This document shows, piece after piece, positions 16,538-24,829 of a stretch of DNA of 64,000 bases. The notes beneath the pieces are model-generated. The model had not been told where the DNA came from. It saw only the letters and a program-made list of their open reading frames with translations, and made no database searches. This DNA comes from Actinomycetota bacterium (GTDB taxonomy: Bacteria > Actinomycetota > Actinomycetes > Propionibacteriales > Propionibacteriaceae). The translations under genes were made by a program, and so were the position numbers. How positions within the stretch are numbered: position 1 is the stretch's first letter; each line of letters opens with the position of its first letter. Where the stretch lies: positions 62,001 through 126,000 of the forward strand of contig JAIUOT010000055.1 in assembly GCA_020161015.1 (NCBI GenBank). The letters are read 5' to 3'.

Positions 16538-16687
16538 ATGGCACTTCTTCTGTGGATCCTCGCCGCGATCCTCGTGATCTCGGGCATCTTCGCCCTCGTC
16601 AGGGGACAGATGCTGTGGGGCATCGTGCTCATCGTGGTCGGCCTGCTGGTCGGCCCGGGAGGGGTCAGCATCTTCAACGTGAGCTGA
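16538..16687 (+). CDS. GPGG-motif small membrane protein
   Basis: A 49-residue protein with two hydrophobic helices (LLLWILAAILVISGIFAL and MLWGIVLIVVGLLVG) followed by GPGGVSIF, the motif of a small actinobacterial membrane protein family of unknown function. It is 21 bases downstream of csbD with its own AGGAAAGG ribosome site, so the two are probably co-transcribed from the stress promoter. A strong terminator follows 17 bases after the stop. Confidence 0.88.
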   Translation: MALLLWILAAILVISGIFALVRGQMLWGIVLIVVGLLVGPGGVSIFNVS

Positions 16688-16704
16688 CCGCGACCACCGT
16701 GGTG

Positions 16705-16739
16705 ACGCCCGCCGTTCCGGAACTCCGGACGGCGGGCGT
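16705..16739. terminator. Strong terminator after the GPGG protein gene
   Basis: An 11-bp perfect stem (ACGCCCGCCGT at 16705-16715 with ACGGCGGGCGT at 16729-16739) with a 13-base loop. It can serve the rightward stress genes and the convergent lipase-like gene. Confidence 0.85.
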
Positions 16740-16753
16740 TCGGCTGTCCGGAC

Positions 16754-17677
16754 CTAGGCCTCGCGCGCGACGGCGTCCGCCACGACCGCGAGCACGGCAG
16801 GATCCCAGGTGAGGGCACGCTCGACCGGCAGCCCGAACTGCCCGGCGAAGAACAACGAGTGGACGTCGTCGAAGGTGTGCGTCACCCGGTGGGGCAGCAC
16901 GGACGCGGGGACGTCCTGCGCCAACGCGCTGCGCAGGCTCACCAGCCCGTCGTTCGGCCAGGCCGACGGCGGGCCGTCCGCGGTGAAGGCCGCGCCGCCG
17001 ACCAGGGTGACGGTGAGCCCGTCCAAGAGGCCCGCTTGCCGCGCGTTCCACCCGTCGGCACCGGTGAGGTAGCCGCTGGTCACCTGCTCCGCGGCACCGT
17101 CGCGCGGGGCGGACGCGGCCTCCGCGGAGAACCCGGCGAGCACCGCGGCGAACCGCGGATCGCCCGCGAGGTCGGCGGGATCACGCTGGCCGGCCTCCAC
17201 CTCCGCCGCGAAGGAGCCCGTCCACGGCGTGCCGATGGTGGTCAGGCTGCGGACACCGAGCGGGGACGCCGTGTCGCGCAGCACGCGCAGGGCCGCCCTG
17301 CTGAACAGCCCGCCCATCGAGTGCGCGACGAGGTCGAAGGACGTGTAGCCGTAGCGCTGCGACAGCAGCGCGAGGAAGCCGGCCAGGTGGTGCCCGGCGC
17401 CGTCGATCGTGCCGGCGGAGTTGATGGTCACCTCCGCGGGAAGCACCTCCGGCGGGGCACTGAAGCCGGGTTCGGCCTCGTCGGCCAGAGCCTGCCCGGC
17501 GCCCACGTGCGCCGGCGCGGTGAACACCTCGTGGCCCGCGGCGAGCAGGCCCTCCCTCAGGAAGGTGTCGGTGGTGCCGGCGGGAAGGCCGCCGCGGCAG
17601 GCGGCGTCCGGCGTGGTGAACGGGCTGTGGGCGGCGCCACCGGAGACGATGACGAGGGCGCGGGACGGGGAGCTCAT
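16754..17677 (-). CDS. Alpha/beta hydrolase, lipase-like
   Basis: A 307-residue alpha/beta-hydrolase-fold protein. The nucleophile elbow is AHSMGG in FDLVAHSMGGLFSRAALRVL; a WPNDGLVSLRSA segment supplies a likely Asp, and VTHTFDDVHSLFF a likely His, which completes a triad. This arrangement resembles triacylglycerol lipases and PGAP1-like esterases. There is no clear signal peptide, so it is probably cytoplasmic. The start at 17677 has an AGGAA-type ribosome site. The substrate is unknown. Confidence 0.82.
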   Translation of the reverse strand: MSSPSRALVIVSGGAAHSPFTTPDAACRGGLPAGTTDTFLREGLLAAGHEVFTAPAHVGAGQALADEAEPGFSAPPEVLPAEVTINSAGTIDGAGHHLAGFLALLSQRYGYTSFDLVAHSMGGLFSRAALRVLRDTASPLGVRSLTTIGTPWTGSFAAEVEAGQRDPADLAGDPRFAAVLAGFSAEAASAPRDGAAEQVTSGYLTGADGWNARQAGLLDGLTVTLVGGAAFTADGPPSAWPNDGLVSLRSALAQDVPASVLPHRVTHTFDDVHSLFFAGQFGLPVERALTWDPAVLAVVADAVAREA

Positions 17678-17777
17678 GGCGGTTCCTGGGGACGGGCGAC
17701 TGGCGGGTCGGGGTGGCCGCGGTGCGGCGTCGGCCCAGCGTAACCATCCGCGCCGCGACGGCGGTGGCGGCGCGACG

Positions 17778-18245
17778 TCAGCCCAGGAGGTCGTACAGCG
17801 CGCTGATCGCCGCGCGGGCGTCGGGCGCGTCCACACCGGCCGGCTCCGGCAGCGTCCAGCCGCCGATGCGGACCAGCGGCCGTCCGGTGCGCAGCGCCAG
17901 CGCCACCTCGCTGAGGGTGCCCCAGCTGCCGCCGACCGCGACCACGGCGTCGGCGGCGCGCACCAGCACCCCGTTGCGGAGCTCCCCGAGTCCCGTGGCG
18001 ATGAGCACCCCGTGCGCCGGTGAGCCGGCGGCCCGGTCCGTCCCCGGCAGCAGGCCGACGGCGAGCCCGCCCGCCTCGCGGGCGCCCTCGGCAGCAGCCG
18101 CCATCACCCCGCCGAGCCCGCCGGTGAGGACGACGACGCCCTCCCGGGCAAGCAGCCGCCCCAGCTCCCGGGCGGTCGCGCACTCCTCCGGTGTCGCGTC
18201 ACCGGGGCCGCTGACCGCGACCTGGCGTCCGGCGAGCCCGGTCAC
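17778..18245 (-). CDS. SLOG/LOG-like nucleotide-binding protein (TIGR00725 type)
   Basis: A 155-residue Rossmann-like protein. It begins with a GRQVAVSGPGDA strand-loop and has VVVLTGGLGGVMAAAAEGAREAGG and VVAVGGSWGTLSEVALAL, the two glycine-rich loops of the LOG/lysine-decarboxylase-like superfamily. The small size matches the TIGR00725 group, whose function is unknown; it should bind a nucleotide or derivative. Its GTG start is three bases after the stop of the ACT-domain gene, so they form an operon. Confidence 0.82.
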   Translation of the reverse strand: MTGLAGRQVAVSGPGDATPEECATARELGRLLAREGVVVLTGGLGGVMAAAAEGAREAGGLAVGLLPGTDRAAGSPAHGVLIATGLGELRNGVLVRAADAVVAVGGSWGTLSEVALALRTGRPLVRIGGWTLPEPAGVDAPDARAAISALYDLLG

Positions 18246-18248
18246 GGC

Positions 18249-18764
18249 TCACTCCCCGGCGAGGCTGATGTCCACCAGGATCTCCGCGGCCAGGCGCTCG
18301 AGGTCCGCCGCGATGGTGGCCGGCTCGGCGCCCTGGGGGAGCCGCGCCACCACGGTCGCCTCGAAGAGCCGCCCGCCCGACATCGGCGCCTCCCTGCTCT
18401 CGCTGGTGAGGCTCTCGATGCTGGCGCCGTGCCGGCTCAGCACAGCGGAGATGTCGCGCACGATGCCCGGGTGGTCGTTGCCCAGCACCGTCAGGGTGAG
18501 GTCCTTCTGCGCGGGGACGGCGGGCGCGTCCGACCCGGGGTGGGCGGTGACCGTCAGTAGCCCGTCGAGCTGGCCGAGGGCAGCGGTGAGGTCGGCGAGC
18601 CGGTCGTCGGGGACGGAGACCACGACGATCCCGGCGAAGGTTCCGGCGAGCTCGGCGAGCTGGCTGTGCTCCCAGTTGCCGCCGTGCGCGCTGACGACAT
18701 CGGCCAGGGCGGCGACCAGGCCGGCGCGATCGTCGCCGACGACGGTGAGGACGAGGTTCGACAC
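18249..18764 (-). CDS. Tandem ACT-domain protein (GcvR-like)
   Basis: A 171-residue protein made of two ACT domains (about 1-75 and 88-165), beginning VLTVVGDDRAGLVAALADVV and LTLTVLGNDHPGIVRDISAVL. ACT pairs bind amino acids; the nearest known relative is GcvR, which senses glycine in enteric bacteria, but no DNA-binding domain is present and the target is unknown. TAGGCT at 18771-18776 lies six bases before the GTG start, suggesting a leaderless transcript. Confidence 0.85.
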   Translation of the reverse strand: MSNLVLTVVGDDRAGLVAALADVVSAHGGNWEHSQLAELAGTFAGIVVVSVPDDRLADLTAALGQLDGLLTVTAHPGSDAPAVPAQKDLTLTVLGNDHPGIVRDISAVLSRHGASIESLTSESREAPMSGGRLFEATVVARLPQGAEPATIAADLERLAAEILVDISLAGE

Positions 18765-18814
18765 GCCCCGAGCCTATCGACTCCCCCGCGTCGACTCACC
18801 CGCGGAAGGGTGGC

Positions 18815-19150
18815 TCAGGACGCGGACGTCTCCGCCCGCAGCCGGGTCATGGCCTCGGCCAGCTCGCCGGTACCCCAGGGACGCACCACCCGGGCGACCT
18901 CCACGCCATCGGCGAGGAAGACCAGCGTCGGCCACAGTTTCACGCGGAAGGAGCGGCCGAGCGGACGGCCCTTGCCGTCCTCGACCAGGATGTGGCGCAG
19001 CCCCTCCGCCTCGCCCAGGACCGAGGCGATCGCCGGCTCTGCCGCACGGCAGTACCCGCACCAGTCGGTTCCGAACTGGAGCACCGTGGCCCCGGGCAGG
19101 GCGTCGACCTCGTCCCGGGAAATGGCCTCTGGCAGGTAGGCGTACGGCAT
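18815..19150 (-). CDS. Thioredoxin-fold protein
   Basis: A 111-residue thioredoxin-like protein with the redox motif WCGYC in LQFGTDWCGYCRAAEP and the cis-proline region LWPTLVFL. WCGYC instead of WCGPC suggests thiol chemistry with a more reducing or more specialised partner. It has no signal peptide. The ATG at 19150 is preferred over an upstream in-frame start because TATCCT at 19158-19163 sits seven bases before it. The main thioredoxin system is encoded separately at 52674-53985. Confidence 0.85.
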   Translation of the reverse strand: MPYAYLPEAISRDEVDALPGATVLQFGTDWCGYCRAAEPAIASVLGEAEGLRHILVEDGKGRPLGRSFRVKLWPTLVFLADGVEVARVVRPWGTGELAEAMTRLRAETSAS

Positions 19151-19227
19151 GCGCGTCAGGATAGGCGACGGCCCCAACCCGCCCGGCGACGACGTCCGTC
19201 CCGGCACCGGCGGCCGGAAGGACTGCC

Positions 19228-20175
19228 ATGGCGCCCGACCTCGCCGACGTCGCGTCCAGCGTGCTGCCGATCCTGGTGCTGATCGCGCTCGGCATGCTCC
19301 TGCGTCGCACCCGCGTGCTCGACGACGCGGCCGTGGCCGGGCTCAAGCGGCTGATCGTGAACGTGTCGCTGCCGGCGGTGCTGTTCACCACCTTCCTGCG
19401 CACCACCTTCGAACCTGCGCACGCGTGGGTGGTCGTGATCGTGTTCGCCACCTGCGTCGGGCTCTACGGCCTGGGTCGCCTGGTGCTGCGGCTGCGCGGC
19501 GGTTCGGCGTACGTCCCGTTCCTGTTCACCGGCTTCGAGCTCGGCATGATCGGCTTCGCGCTGTTCGCCGCGGTGTACGGCCTGGACCGGCTCCCGGCGC
19601 TCGGCGTCCTCGCGCTGGGCCACGAGGTGTTCATCTGGTTCGTCCTCGTGACGCTGCTGCGGTCTGTCGGCGCCCGGCGGCAGGGTGCCGCGGCGACCGT
19701 CCGGGACCTGGCGACCTCGCCGACCATCCTGGCGATCCTGCTCGGGCTCGCGCTCAATGCCGCGGGCCTCGGCCCCCGGCTCTCGGAAGGGCCGGTCGGG
19801 GGAACGGTCACCGCGGTCCTGGGCTACCTGGCCGCGATGATCGTGCCCCTGATCCTGCTCGTCGTCGGGTACGGGTCGCGGCTCACCCGGGACGGCGTCC
19901 GCTCGGCGTTGCCCCTCGTCGCAACCCGGATGGTGATCACCATCACGCTGGCGCTGCTGATCGGCTGGCTGGTGTTCGACCGGGTGCTCGGCCTCGACCC
20001 GATCTACCGGCACGCGCTGTTCACCCTGATGGTGCTGCCGCCGCCGTTCATCGTCCCGCTGTTCATCCCGGCGTCCCGGCGCGACGACCTGGCGTACGTG
20101 AACAACGTGCTCTCGCTGTCCTCCCTCTGCTCGATCGCCGCCTTCGTGGGCTACGTGCTGGTGACCGGCGCCTGA
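19228..20175 (+). CDS. AEC family transporter
   Basis: A 315-residue membrane protein with about ten hydrophobic helices and the auxin-efflux-carrier/malate-permease pattern (VLPILVLIALGMLLRR, VNVSLPAVLF, and near the C-terminus MVLPPPFIVPLFIP). Bacterial members move small organic anions such as malate or related acids; the substrate here is not evident. GGAAGGA precedes the ATG. Confidence 0.85.
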   Translation: MAPDLADVASSVLPILVLIALGMLLRRTRVLDDAAVAGLKRLIVNVSLPAVLFTTFLRTTFEPAHAWVVVIVFATCVGLYGLGRLVLRLRGGSAYVPFLFTGFELGMIGFALFAAVYGLDRLPALGVLALGHEVFIWFVLVTLLRSVGARRQGAAATVRDLATSPTILAILLGLALNAAGLGPRLSEGPVGGTVTAVLGYLAAMIVPLILLVVGYGSRLTRDGVRSALPLVATRMVITITLALLIGWLVFDRVLGLDPIYRHALFTLMVLPPPFIVPLFIPASRRDDLAYVNNVLSLSSLCSIAAFVGYVLVTGA

Positions 20176-20234
20176 CCCGCCTGCGGGCACTTCGGCCACT
20201 TCCCCGGCCCCGGACCCGGTGCGATGCTGGAAGC

Positions 20235-20471
20235 GTGACCGTGTCACCCCTGCCCAGGGTGGGTGCGACGCTCGCCGGTCGGGACCGCAGCGGACGCACC
20301 CTGCGGATTGCCCGCCACGCGGAGACCGAGCGCGTCGTGCTGTCGGTGTGGCAGGACCAGACCTGCGTCGCGACGGTTCGGCTCGCCCCCGAGGACGTGG
20401 CCGCCCTGGTCGGCGAGCTGGCCCGGCTGCTCCCGCAGGATCCCCCGGCACAGCACCCGCGCGCCGGCTGA
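20235..20471 (+). CDS. Small hypothetical protein
   Basis: A 78-residue protein predicted to be mostly beta strand followed by one helix: RTLRIARHAETERVVLSVWQ, then TVRLAPEDVAALVGELARLL. It looks like a small soluble domain. The ordered composition and a GATGCT hexamer six bases before the GTG (20223-20228) support a real gene. I do not recognise its function. Confidence 0.65.
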   Translation: MTVSPLPRVGATLAGRDRSGRTLRIARHAETERVVLSVWQDQTCVATVRLAPEDVAALVGELARLLPQDPPAQHPRAG

Positions 20472-20473
20472 GG

Positions 20474-21133
20474 TCAGCCCGGGTTGCCGGTGAGGCGCGC
20501 GTAGCGGTCGAACTGCGCCTGCGCCGCGGCCATCTCCGCGTCGGTGAGGAGCACGGGTTCGCCCAGCTGGCAGGCGCGCCAGTACTGCTCGCACAACGTC
20601 TCCAGCTGGACGGCCAGCAGCAGCGCGTGGGCGAGGTCACGCCCGTGCACCACCATGCCGTGGTTGGCCAGCAGGCAGGCGCGGCGACCGTCCATCGCGG
20701 CCACCGCGGCGTCGGAGAGCTCCTGGGTGCCGAAGGTGGCGTAGTCGGCGCAGCGCACCGTGGTGCCGCCGAAGAGCGCGAGCAGGTAGTGGAAGGCCGG
20801 GAGGTCCTGGCGGCGACAGGCGAGCGCGGTGGCGAAGGACGAGTGCGCGTGCAGGATCGCGCCGGCCTCGGGGAACGCCGCGTACAGGTCGGCGTGCAGC
20901 CGCCACTCCGAGGACGGCTCGAGCGCGCCGTCGGCGTGGCCGTCGCGGATCGCCACGAGGTCCTCCGGGGCGAGGGTCTCCACCGGTCGGCCGCTCGGGG
21001 TCACCAGGAACGCGGTGCCCTCTCCGACCAGGCGGACGCTGGCGTTGCCGGACGTCCCGTGGTTCAGGCCCGCATCCGCCATCGCGCGGAACGTGGCGAC
21101 CAGGCGCGTGCGGGCGTCCATCACGGCGCTCAT
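20474..21133 (-). CDS. Class II aldolase (fuculose-phosphate aldolase family)
   Basis: A 219-residue zinc-dependent aldolase of the FucA/AraD family. Metal ligands are visible in AGAILHAHSSFATALA (His-x-His) and ANHGMVVHG; GTSGNASVR binds phosphate and SSEWRLHADLY carries the catalytic Glu region. AAGGAG precedes the ATG at 21133. It overlaps the end of mtnA by four bases (ATGA), so it probably cleaves the product of MtnA, methylthioribulose-1-phosphate or 5-deoxyribulose-1-phosphate, to dihydroxyacetone phosphate and an aldehyde. A second reading as methylthioribulose-phosphate dehydratase (MtnB) belongs to the same fold and cannot be excluded. Confidence 0.85.
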   Translation of the reverse strand: MSAVMDARTRLVATFRAMADAGLNHGTSGNASVRLVGEGTAFLVTPSGRPVETLAPEDLVAIRDGHADGALEPSSEWRLHADLYAAFPEAGAILHAHSSFATALACRRQDLPAFHYLLALFGGTTVRCADYATFGTQELSDAAVAAMDGRRACLLANHGMVVHGRDLAHALLLAVQLETLCEQYWRACQLGEPVLLTDAEMAAAQAQFDRYARLTGNPG

Positions 21134-22227
21134 CGGCCGCTCCTTCCGAAGACGTCGGCCAGGGCGCCTGCGCCGAGCACCCCGCGCTCGGTGATGTAGC
21201 CGCTGACCAGGTGCGCCGGGGTGACGTCGAACGCGGGATTGGCCGTGCGCGTCCCCGCTGGTGCCAGGCGGACCTCCGCGACCCTTCCGGTGGCGTCGAG
21301 GCCGCGGACGGTGCACACCTCGTCCGGGCCGCGGTCCTCGATCGGGATGGCGGTGCCGTCGGGGCAGGCGAGGTCGAGGGTCGAGGACGGTGCCGCGATG
21401 TGGAACGGCACCCCCGCGGCGTGGGCGGCCAGCGCCTTGAGGTAGGTGCCGACCTTGTTGGCCGCGTCCCCGTTGGCGGCGATGCGGTCCGCGCCGGTGA
21501 TCACCACGTCCACCGCGCCGGTGGCGAGCAGGAACCCGGCGCCGTTGTCGGCGACCAGCGTGTGCGGCACGCCCGCCTCGCGGAGTTCCCAGGCGGTCAA
21601 CAGGCCCTGGTTGCGCGGGCGGGTCTCGCTGACCACCACCTCCACCGGCACGCCGTCGGCGACGGCGGTGAAGACCGGCGCCAGCGCCGTGCCGATCCCG
21701 CACGTCGCCAGCCAGCCGGCGTTGCAGTGGGTGAGCACGCGCACCGGGCCGCCCCGCCGCTCGGCGAGCCGCCGCAGGACGGGCAGCCCGTGACGTCCGA
21801 TCGCCGCGCACAGGGCCGCGTCGTCGTCGGCGATCGCCTCCGCCTCTGCCCAGGCGACGACGGCACGGTCCGCCACAGGGAGGGGACGGAGCCGTCCGGC
21901 CATCCGCTCCAGGGCCCAGTGCAGGTTGACCGCGGTCGGCCGCGTACCGCCCAGCAGGGCCACGGCGGCGTCGAGCGCCGCGTCACCCGCGTCCACGGTC
22001 ATCGCGATGGCGACGCCGTAGGCGGCGGTGGCGCCGATCAGGGGAGCGCCGCGCACGCGCATCACCCGGATGGCCTCCGCGACCTGGTCCACGCTCGACA
22101 GGTGGCGGGTGGCGCGCTCGTAGGGCAGGAGGGTCTGGTCGAGGACGCCGATACCGTCGCGCTCCCGCCACACCGTCGGGGCACGACAGCCCGCGACCGG
22201 CACCCAGGGCAGCGACGCCACGTCCAT
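21130..22227 (-). CDS. mtnA: S-methyl-5-thioribose-1-phosphate isomerase
   Basis: A 365-residue member of the MtnA/eIF2B-alpha family that isomerises methylthioribose-1-phosphate to the ribulose form in methylthioadenosine salvage. The diagnostic blocks are IRVMRVRGAPLIGATAAYG, THCNAGWLATCGIGTAL, VSETRPRNQG, and VVITGADRIAANGDAANKVGTYLKALAAH. TAGAGT at 22234-22239 lies six bases before the ATG. It is translationally coupled to the class II aldolase; mtnP, mtnK or mtnN are not in the window. Confidence 0.93.
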   Translation of the reverse strand: MDVASLPWVPVAGCRAPTVWRERDGIGVLDQTLLPYERATRHLSSVDQVAEAIRVMRVRGAPLIGATAAYGVAIAMTVDAGDAALDAAVALLGGTRPTAVNLHWALERMAGRLRPLPVADRAVVAWAEAEAIADDDAALCAAIGRHGLPVLRRLAERRGGPVRVLTHCNAGWLATCGIGTALAPVFTAVADGVPVEVVVSETRPRNQGLLTAWELREAGVPHTLVADNGAGFLLATGAVDVVITGADRIAANGDAANKVGTYLKALAAHAAGVPFHIAAPSSTLDLACPDGTAIPIEDRGPDEVCTVRGLDATGRVAEVRLAPAGTRTANPAFDVTPAHLVSGYITERGVLGAGALADVFGRSGR

Positions 22228-22283
22228 GCCCGCACTCTAGCCAGCGCAGGGTCGGCGGGGACGCCGTCGGGCCGGGCGGGCGC

Positions 22284-23945
22284 TCACCCCCGCGCCCAGC
22301 TGTTCACCTCTACCGGCAGGACCACCTGGCGAGCCCCGAGGGCGGCGGCGATGGCGAGGCGGGCCGCCGCCGCGGAGTCCGAGTCCGGGCAGCGCACCTC
22401 GATCGCGCCCACCTCCAGGTCGGGCGTCGCGACCAGGTCGAGGTAGTCACGTACGCGGTCGTCCCACCACGACGCGGGCGCGTCCGGCGGCGGGACGTCG
22501 ATGGCGACCAGGCGTCCGCCGATGCCGGGCTGCAGGGCGGCCACCCGCACCACGCGCCCGTCGTCCACCACCAGCTCGAGGGCGCCGAGCTCCGGTCCGG
22601 CCGACTCCGGGGAGCGGAACAGCCGCCACTGCACGAGCGCGTTGGCGACCTCCCTGCGCAGCACCACGGCGAGCCGCTCGTGACGGACGCCGCGGGCCGC
22701 GTCCAGCCGCCGCACCTGGCCCCGCGCGACGTAGGCGCCGGCGACACCCACCCCCCAGAACAGGAACTGGGTGGCCATCGCCCACCGGAACGCCACCGGG
22801 GAGTAGCCGCCCAGGAGGTCGAGCACCACGCCGATCACCCACACGTTGAGCACGGCGGCGAGGAAGCCCCCGACGATCACCAGCCCGCTGGCCGTGCCGA
22901 TCTGGTGGAGGGGGTTGTGGGCGCGGGCCACGTCGAAGCCGACCGAGGAGCCGGGTCCCGCGACGGCGAGCCCGGCCATCAGCACGACCAGCAGCCAGAT
23001 CGGCGCCGGGCCGGGCCACAGCAGCACCGCGAGCCACGGGAGCGCGACGGACAGCGACACCAGCAGTGCGAGGTTCGTCCGCTGGAGGGGTGCCCGCCGG
23101 CTGAGCACCCCGACGAGCGGGCCGAGCGGGACGCCGGCCAGCACCATCACCGTGAACAGGCCCGCGGCGACCGGCTGCGGGTAGCCGAGCCCGGACATCA
23201 GGAACGGGTAGCCCCACATCAGGGTGAAGGTCATCACCCAGAACGAGCACATCCAGTGGATCCAGAAGCCCAGCCGCGACGCCGGGACGCGGAGCACGTT
23301 GGCCACCTGCTGCCGCAGGCCCACGTCGGGCGGGCTGACCGGCGGGACCACTCCGGGCGGGGCGTTGCGCATCAGCGCGAGGACGACCACAGCGGTCAGG
23401 GCCGACACCGCCGCCGCGGCCGTGAAGGCCACCGTCCAGCCGGCCGCCCCGAGCAGGGCTGCCAGCGGGACCGAGCTCAGCACCTGCCCGGCCTGTCCGA
23501 CCATGCTGGTCAGCTGGTTGAGCACGGCGATCCGTCCGGCCCCGAACCAGGCCGGCAGCAGCCGCAGCACCGAGCCGAACGTCATCGCGTCCCCCACGCC
23601 CAGCAGGACGCGGGCGATGATCGCCGACACCACGTTGGTGCTGACCGCCAGGTCGAGCTGGCCCAGGCACATCAGCGCGCCGCCGCCGGCCACCACCAGG
23701 CGGGTGCCGAACCGGTCGGCGAGCACGCCGACCGGCACCTGCATCACGGCGTAGGTGAGCAGCTGGACGACCACGAACAGGCTCACCAGCGAGGCCCCGG
23801 CCGAGAACCTCTCCGTGGCCTGGACGCTCGCCACCCCGAAGCTGGTGCGCTGCATCACGGCCACGACGTAGGCGAGGGCGCCCAGCGCCCACATGAACCA
23901 GGCGCGCGGGGAGTCCACGGCGTGGGAGCGGTCGGCGGGGGGCAC
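22284..23945 (-). CDS. MFS transporter with C-terminal soluble domain
   Basis: A 553-residue protein. Residues about 15-408 hold twelve hydrophobic helices of the major facilitator superfamily (VQVPVGVLADRFGTR-type loop between helices 2 and 3). The last about 145 residues (from GQVRRLDAARG) are hydrophilic and look like a folded alpha/beta domain (LGALELVVDDGRVVRVAALQ). That extension is not part of the MFS fold and I do not recognise it. The substrate is unknown; the gene lies 56 bases ahead of mtnA on the same strand. Confidence 0.85.
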   Translation of the reverse strand: MPPADRSHAVDSPRAWFMWALGALAYVVAVMQRTSFGVASVQATERFSAGASLVSLFVVVQLLTYAVMQVPVGVLADRFGTRLVVAGGGALMCLGQLDLAVSTNVVSAIIARVLLGVGDAMTFGSVLRLLPAWFGAGRIAVLNQLTSMVGQAGQVLSSVPLAALLGAAGWTVAFTAAAAVSALTAVVVLALMRNAPPGVVPPVSPPDVGLRQQVANVLRVPASRLGFWIHWMCSFWVMTFTLMWGYPFLMSGLGYPQPVAAGLFTVMVLAGVPLGPLVGVLSRRAPLQRTNLALLVSLSVALPWLAVLLWPGPAPIWLLVVLMAGLAVAGPGSSVGFDVARAHNPLHQIGTASGLVIVGGFLAAVLNVWVIGVVLDLLGGYSPVAFRWAMATQFLFWGVGVAGAYVARGQVRRLDAARGVRHERLAVVLRREVANALVQWRLFRSPESAGPELGALELVVDDGRVVRVAALQPGIGGRLVAIDVPPPDAPASWWDDRVRDYLDLVATPDLEVGAIEVRCPDSDSAAAARLAIAAALGARQVVLPVEVNSWARG

Positions 23946-24017
23946 GTTCCCACTGTCGCACGGGCGGACGGCCGGTCCGCCGGTGCGTCCACGCGGCAGG
24001 TCCGGGCCGGACGCCGC

Positions 24018-24665
24018 CTACTCCCCGACGGCCGGCAGCAGCGGGACGGCGTCCTCGTCCCCGTGCCTGGGGAACAGGGCCCGCAGGCCCAGCCGGCGGA
24101 GGACGAACCAGACGAAGTTCACCACCCCGATCGCCATCGCGATCGAGACCGCGATCATGGTGCCGGAGTCACCGACCATGAGCCCCCACGTCTCCCACAG
24201 CGTGATGTTCACCAGCCCGAGCACGAGGAACACCGGCGACAGCCCGCGGACGTCCCGGGCGCGCGCGAGCTCGACCGTCTGGCCGCCGGCGATCACCACG
24301 CTCGGGACGGTGACCACCACCCCGTACGCCGCCGAGCCCAGCAGCAGGTCGATCGCGATCATCGCCACCCCGAGGACCGCCCCGGGCAGCAGCGTCGCGG
24401 CAACCGGACGGTCGAGCCCGCGGGCCATCAGCACCAGGATCGGGACGGTCGTGAGCAGCGCGAGCACGTTGGTGACGACCTGCGGGGGCTGGCCGATCAG
24501 CAGGCCGTGCACGGTCCAGCCGATGTTGATCGACAGCGTCGCCTGCCAGGCGATCAGCGAGAGGCCCGCGACGCTGCGGGTGCGCAGCAGCCGGACGAGC
24601 TGGGGGACGCCGAGGATCGTGCCGAGCACGGTCGCGCTCCAGCCGACGATGTCGACGGGCGTCAT
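24018..24665 (-). CDS. PQ-loop (SWEET-like) membrane protein
   Basis: A 215-residue protein with about seven hydrophobic helices in two halves. The first half has the PQ-loop GVPQLVRLLRTRSVAGLS; the second has the related VVIAGGQTVELARARDVRGLS, where Pro-Gln is degenerate (GGQ). That is the pattern of SWEET/SemiSWEET and other PQ-loop carriers, which move sugars or amino acids. GGGGGAGA precedes the ATG at 24665; an in-frame upstream start is less likely. Confidence 0.8.
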   Translation of the reverse strand: MTPVDIVGWSATVLGTILGVPQLVRLLRTRSVAGLSLIAWQATLSINIGWTVHGLLIGQPPQVVTNVLALLTTVPILVLMARGLDRPVAATLLPGAVLGVAMIAIDLLLGSAAYGVVVTVPSVVIAGGQTVELARARDVRGLSPVFLVLGLVNITLWETWGLMVGDSGTMIAVSIAMAIGVVNFVWFVLRRLGLRALFPRHGDEDAVPLLPAVGE

Positions 24666-24829
24666 GGTTCGTTCTCCCCCCGGTCGGGTGTGGAAGCGCT
24701 CCCGCACCCGGCCCTGTCCGGTGGCGTGTCACCGGTGTGGCTGTGCGACGAACCCTACGCCGGGCACGGGCCAGGGAAGGCCCGAACCGGACGAAGGTGC
24801 GGCCGGTACCGGGCCGGCCGGGCGTCCGT

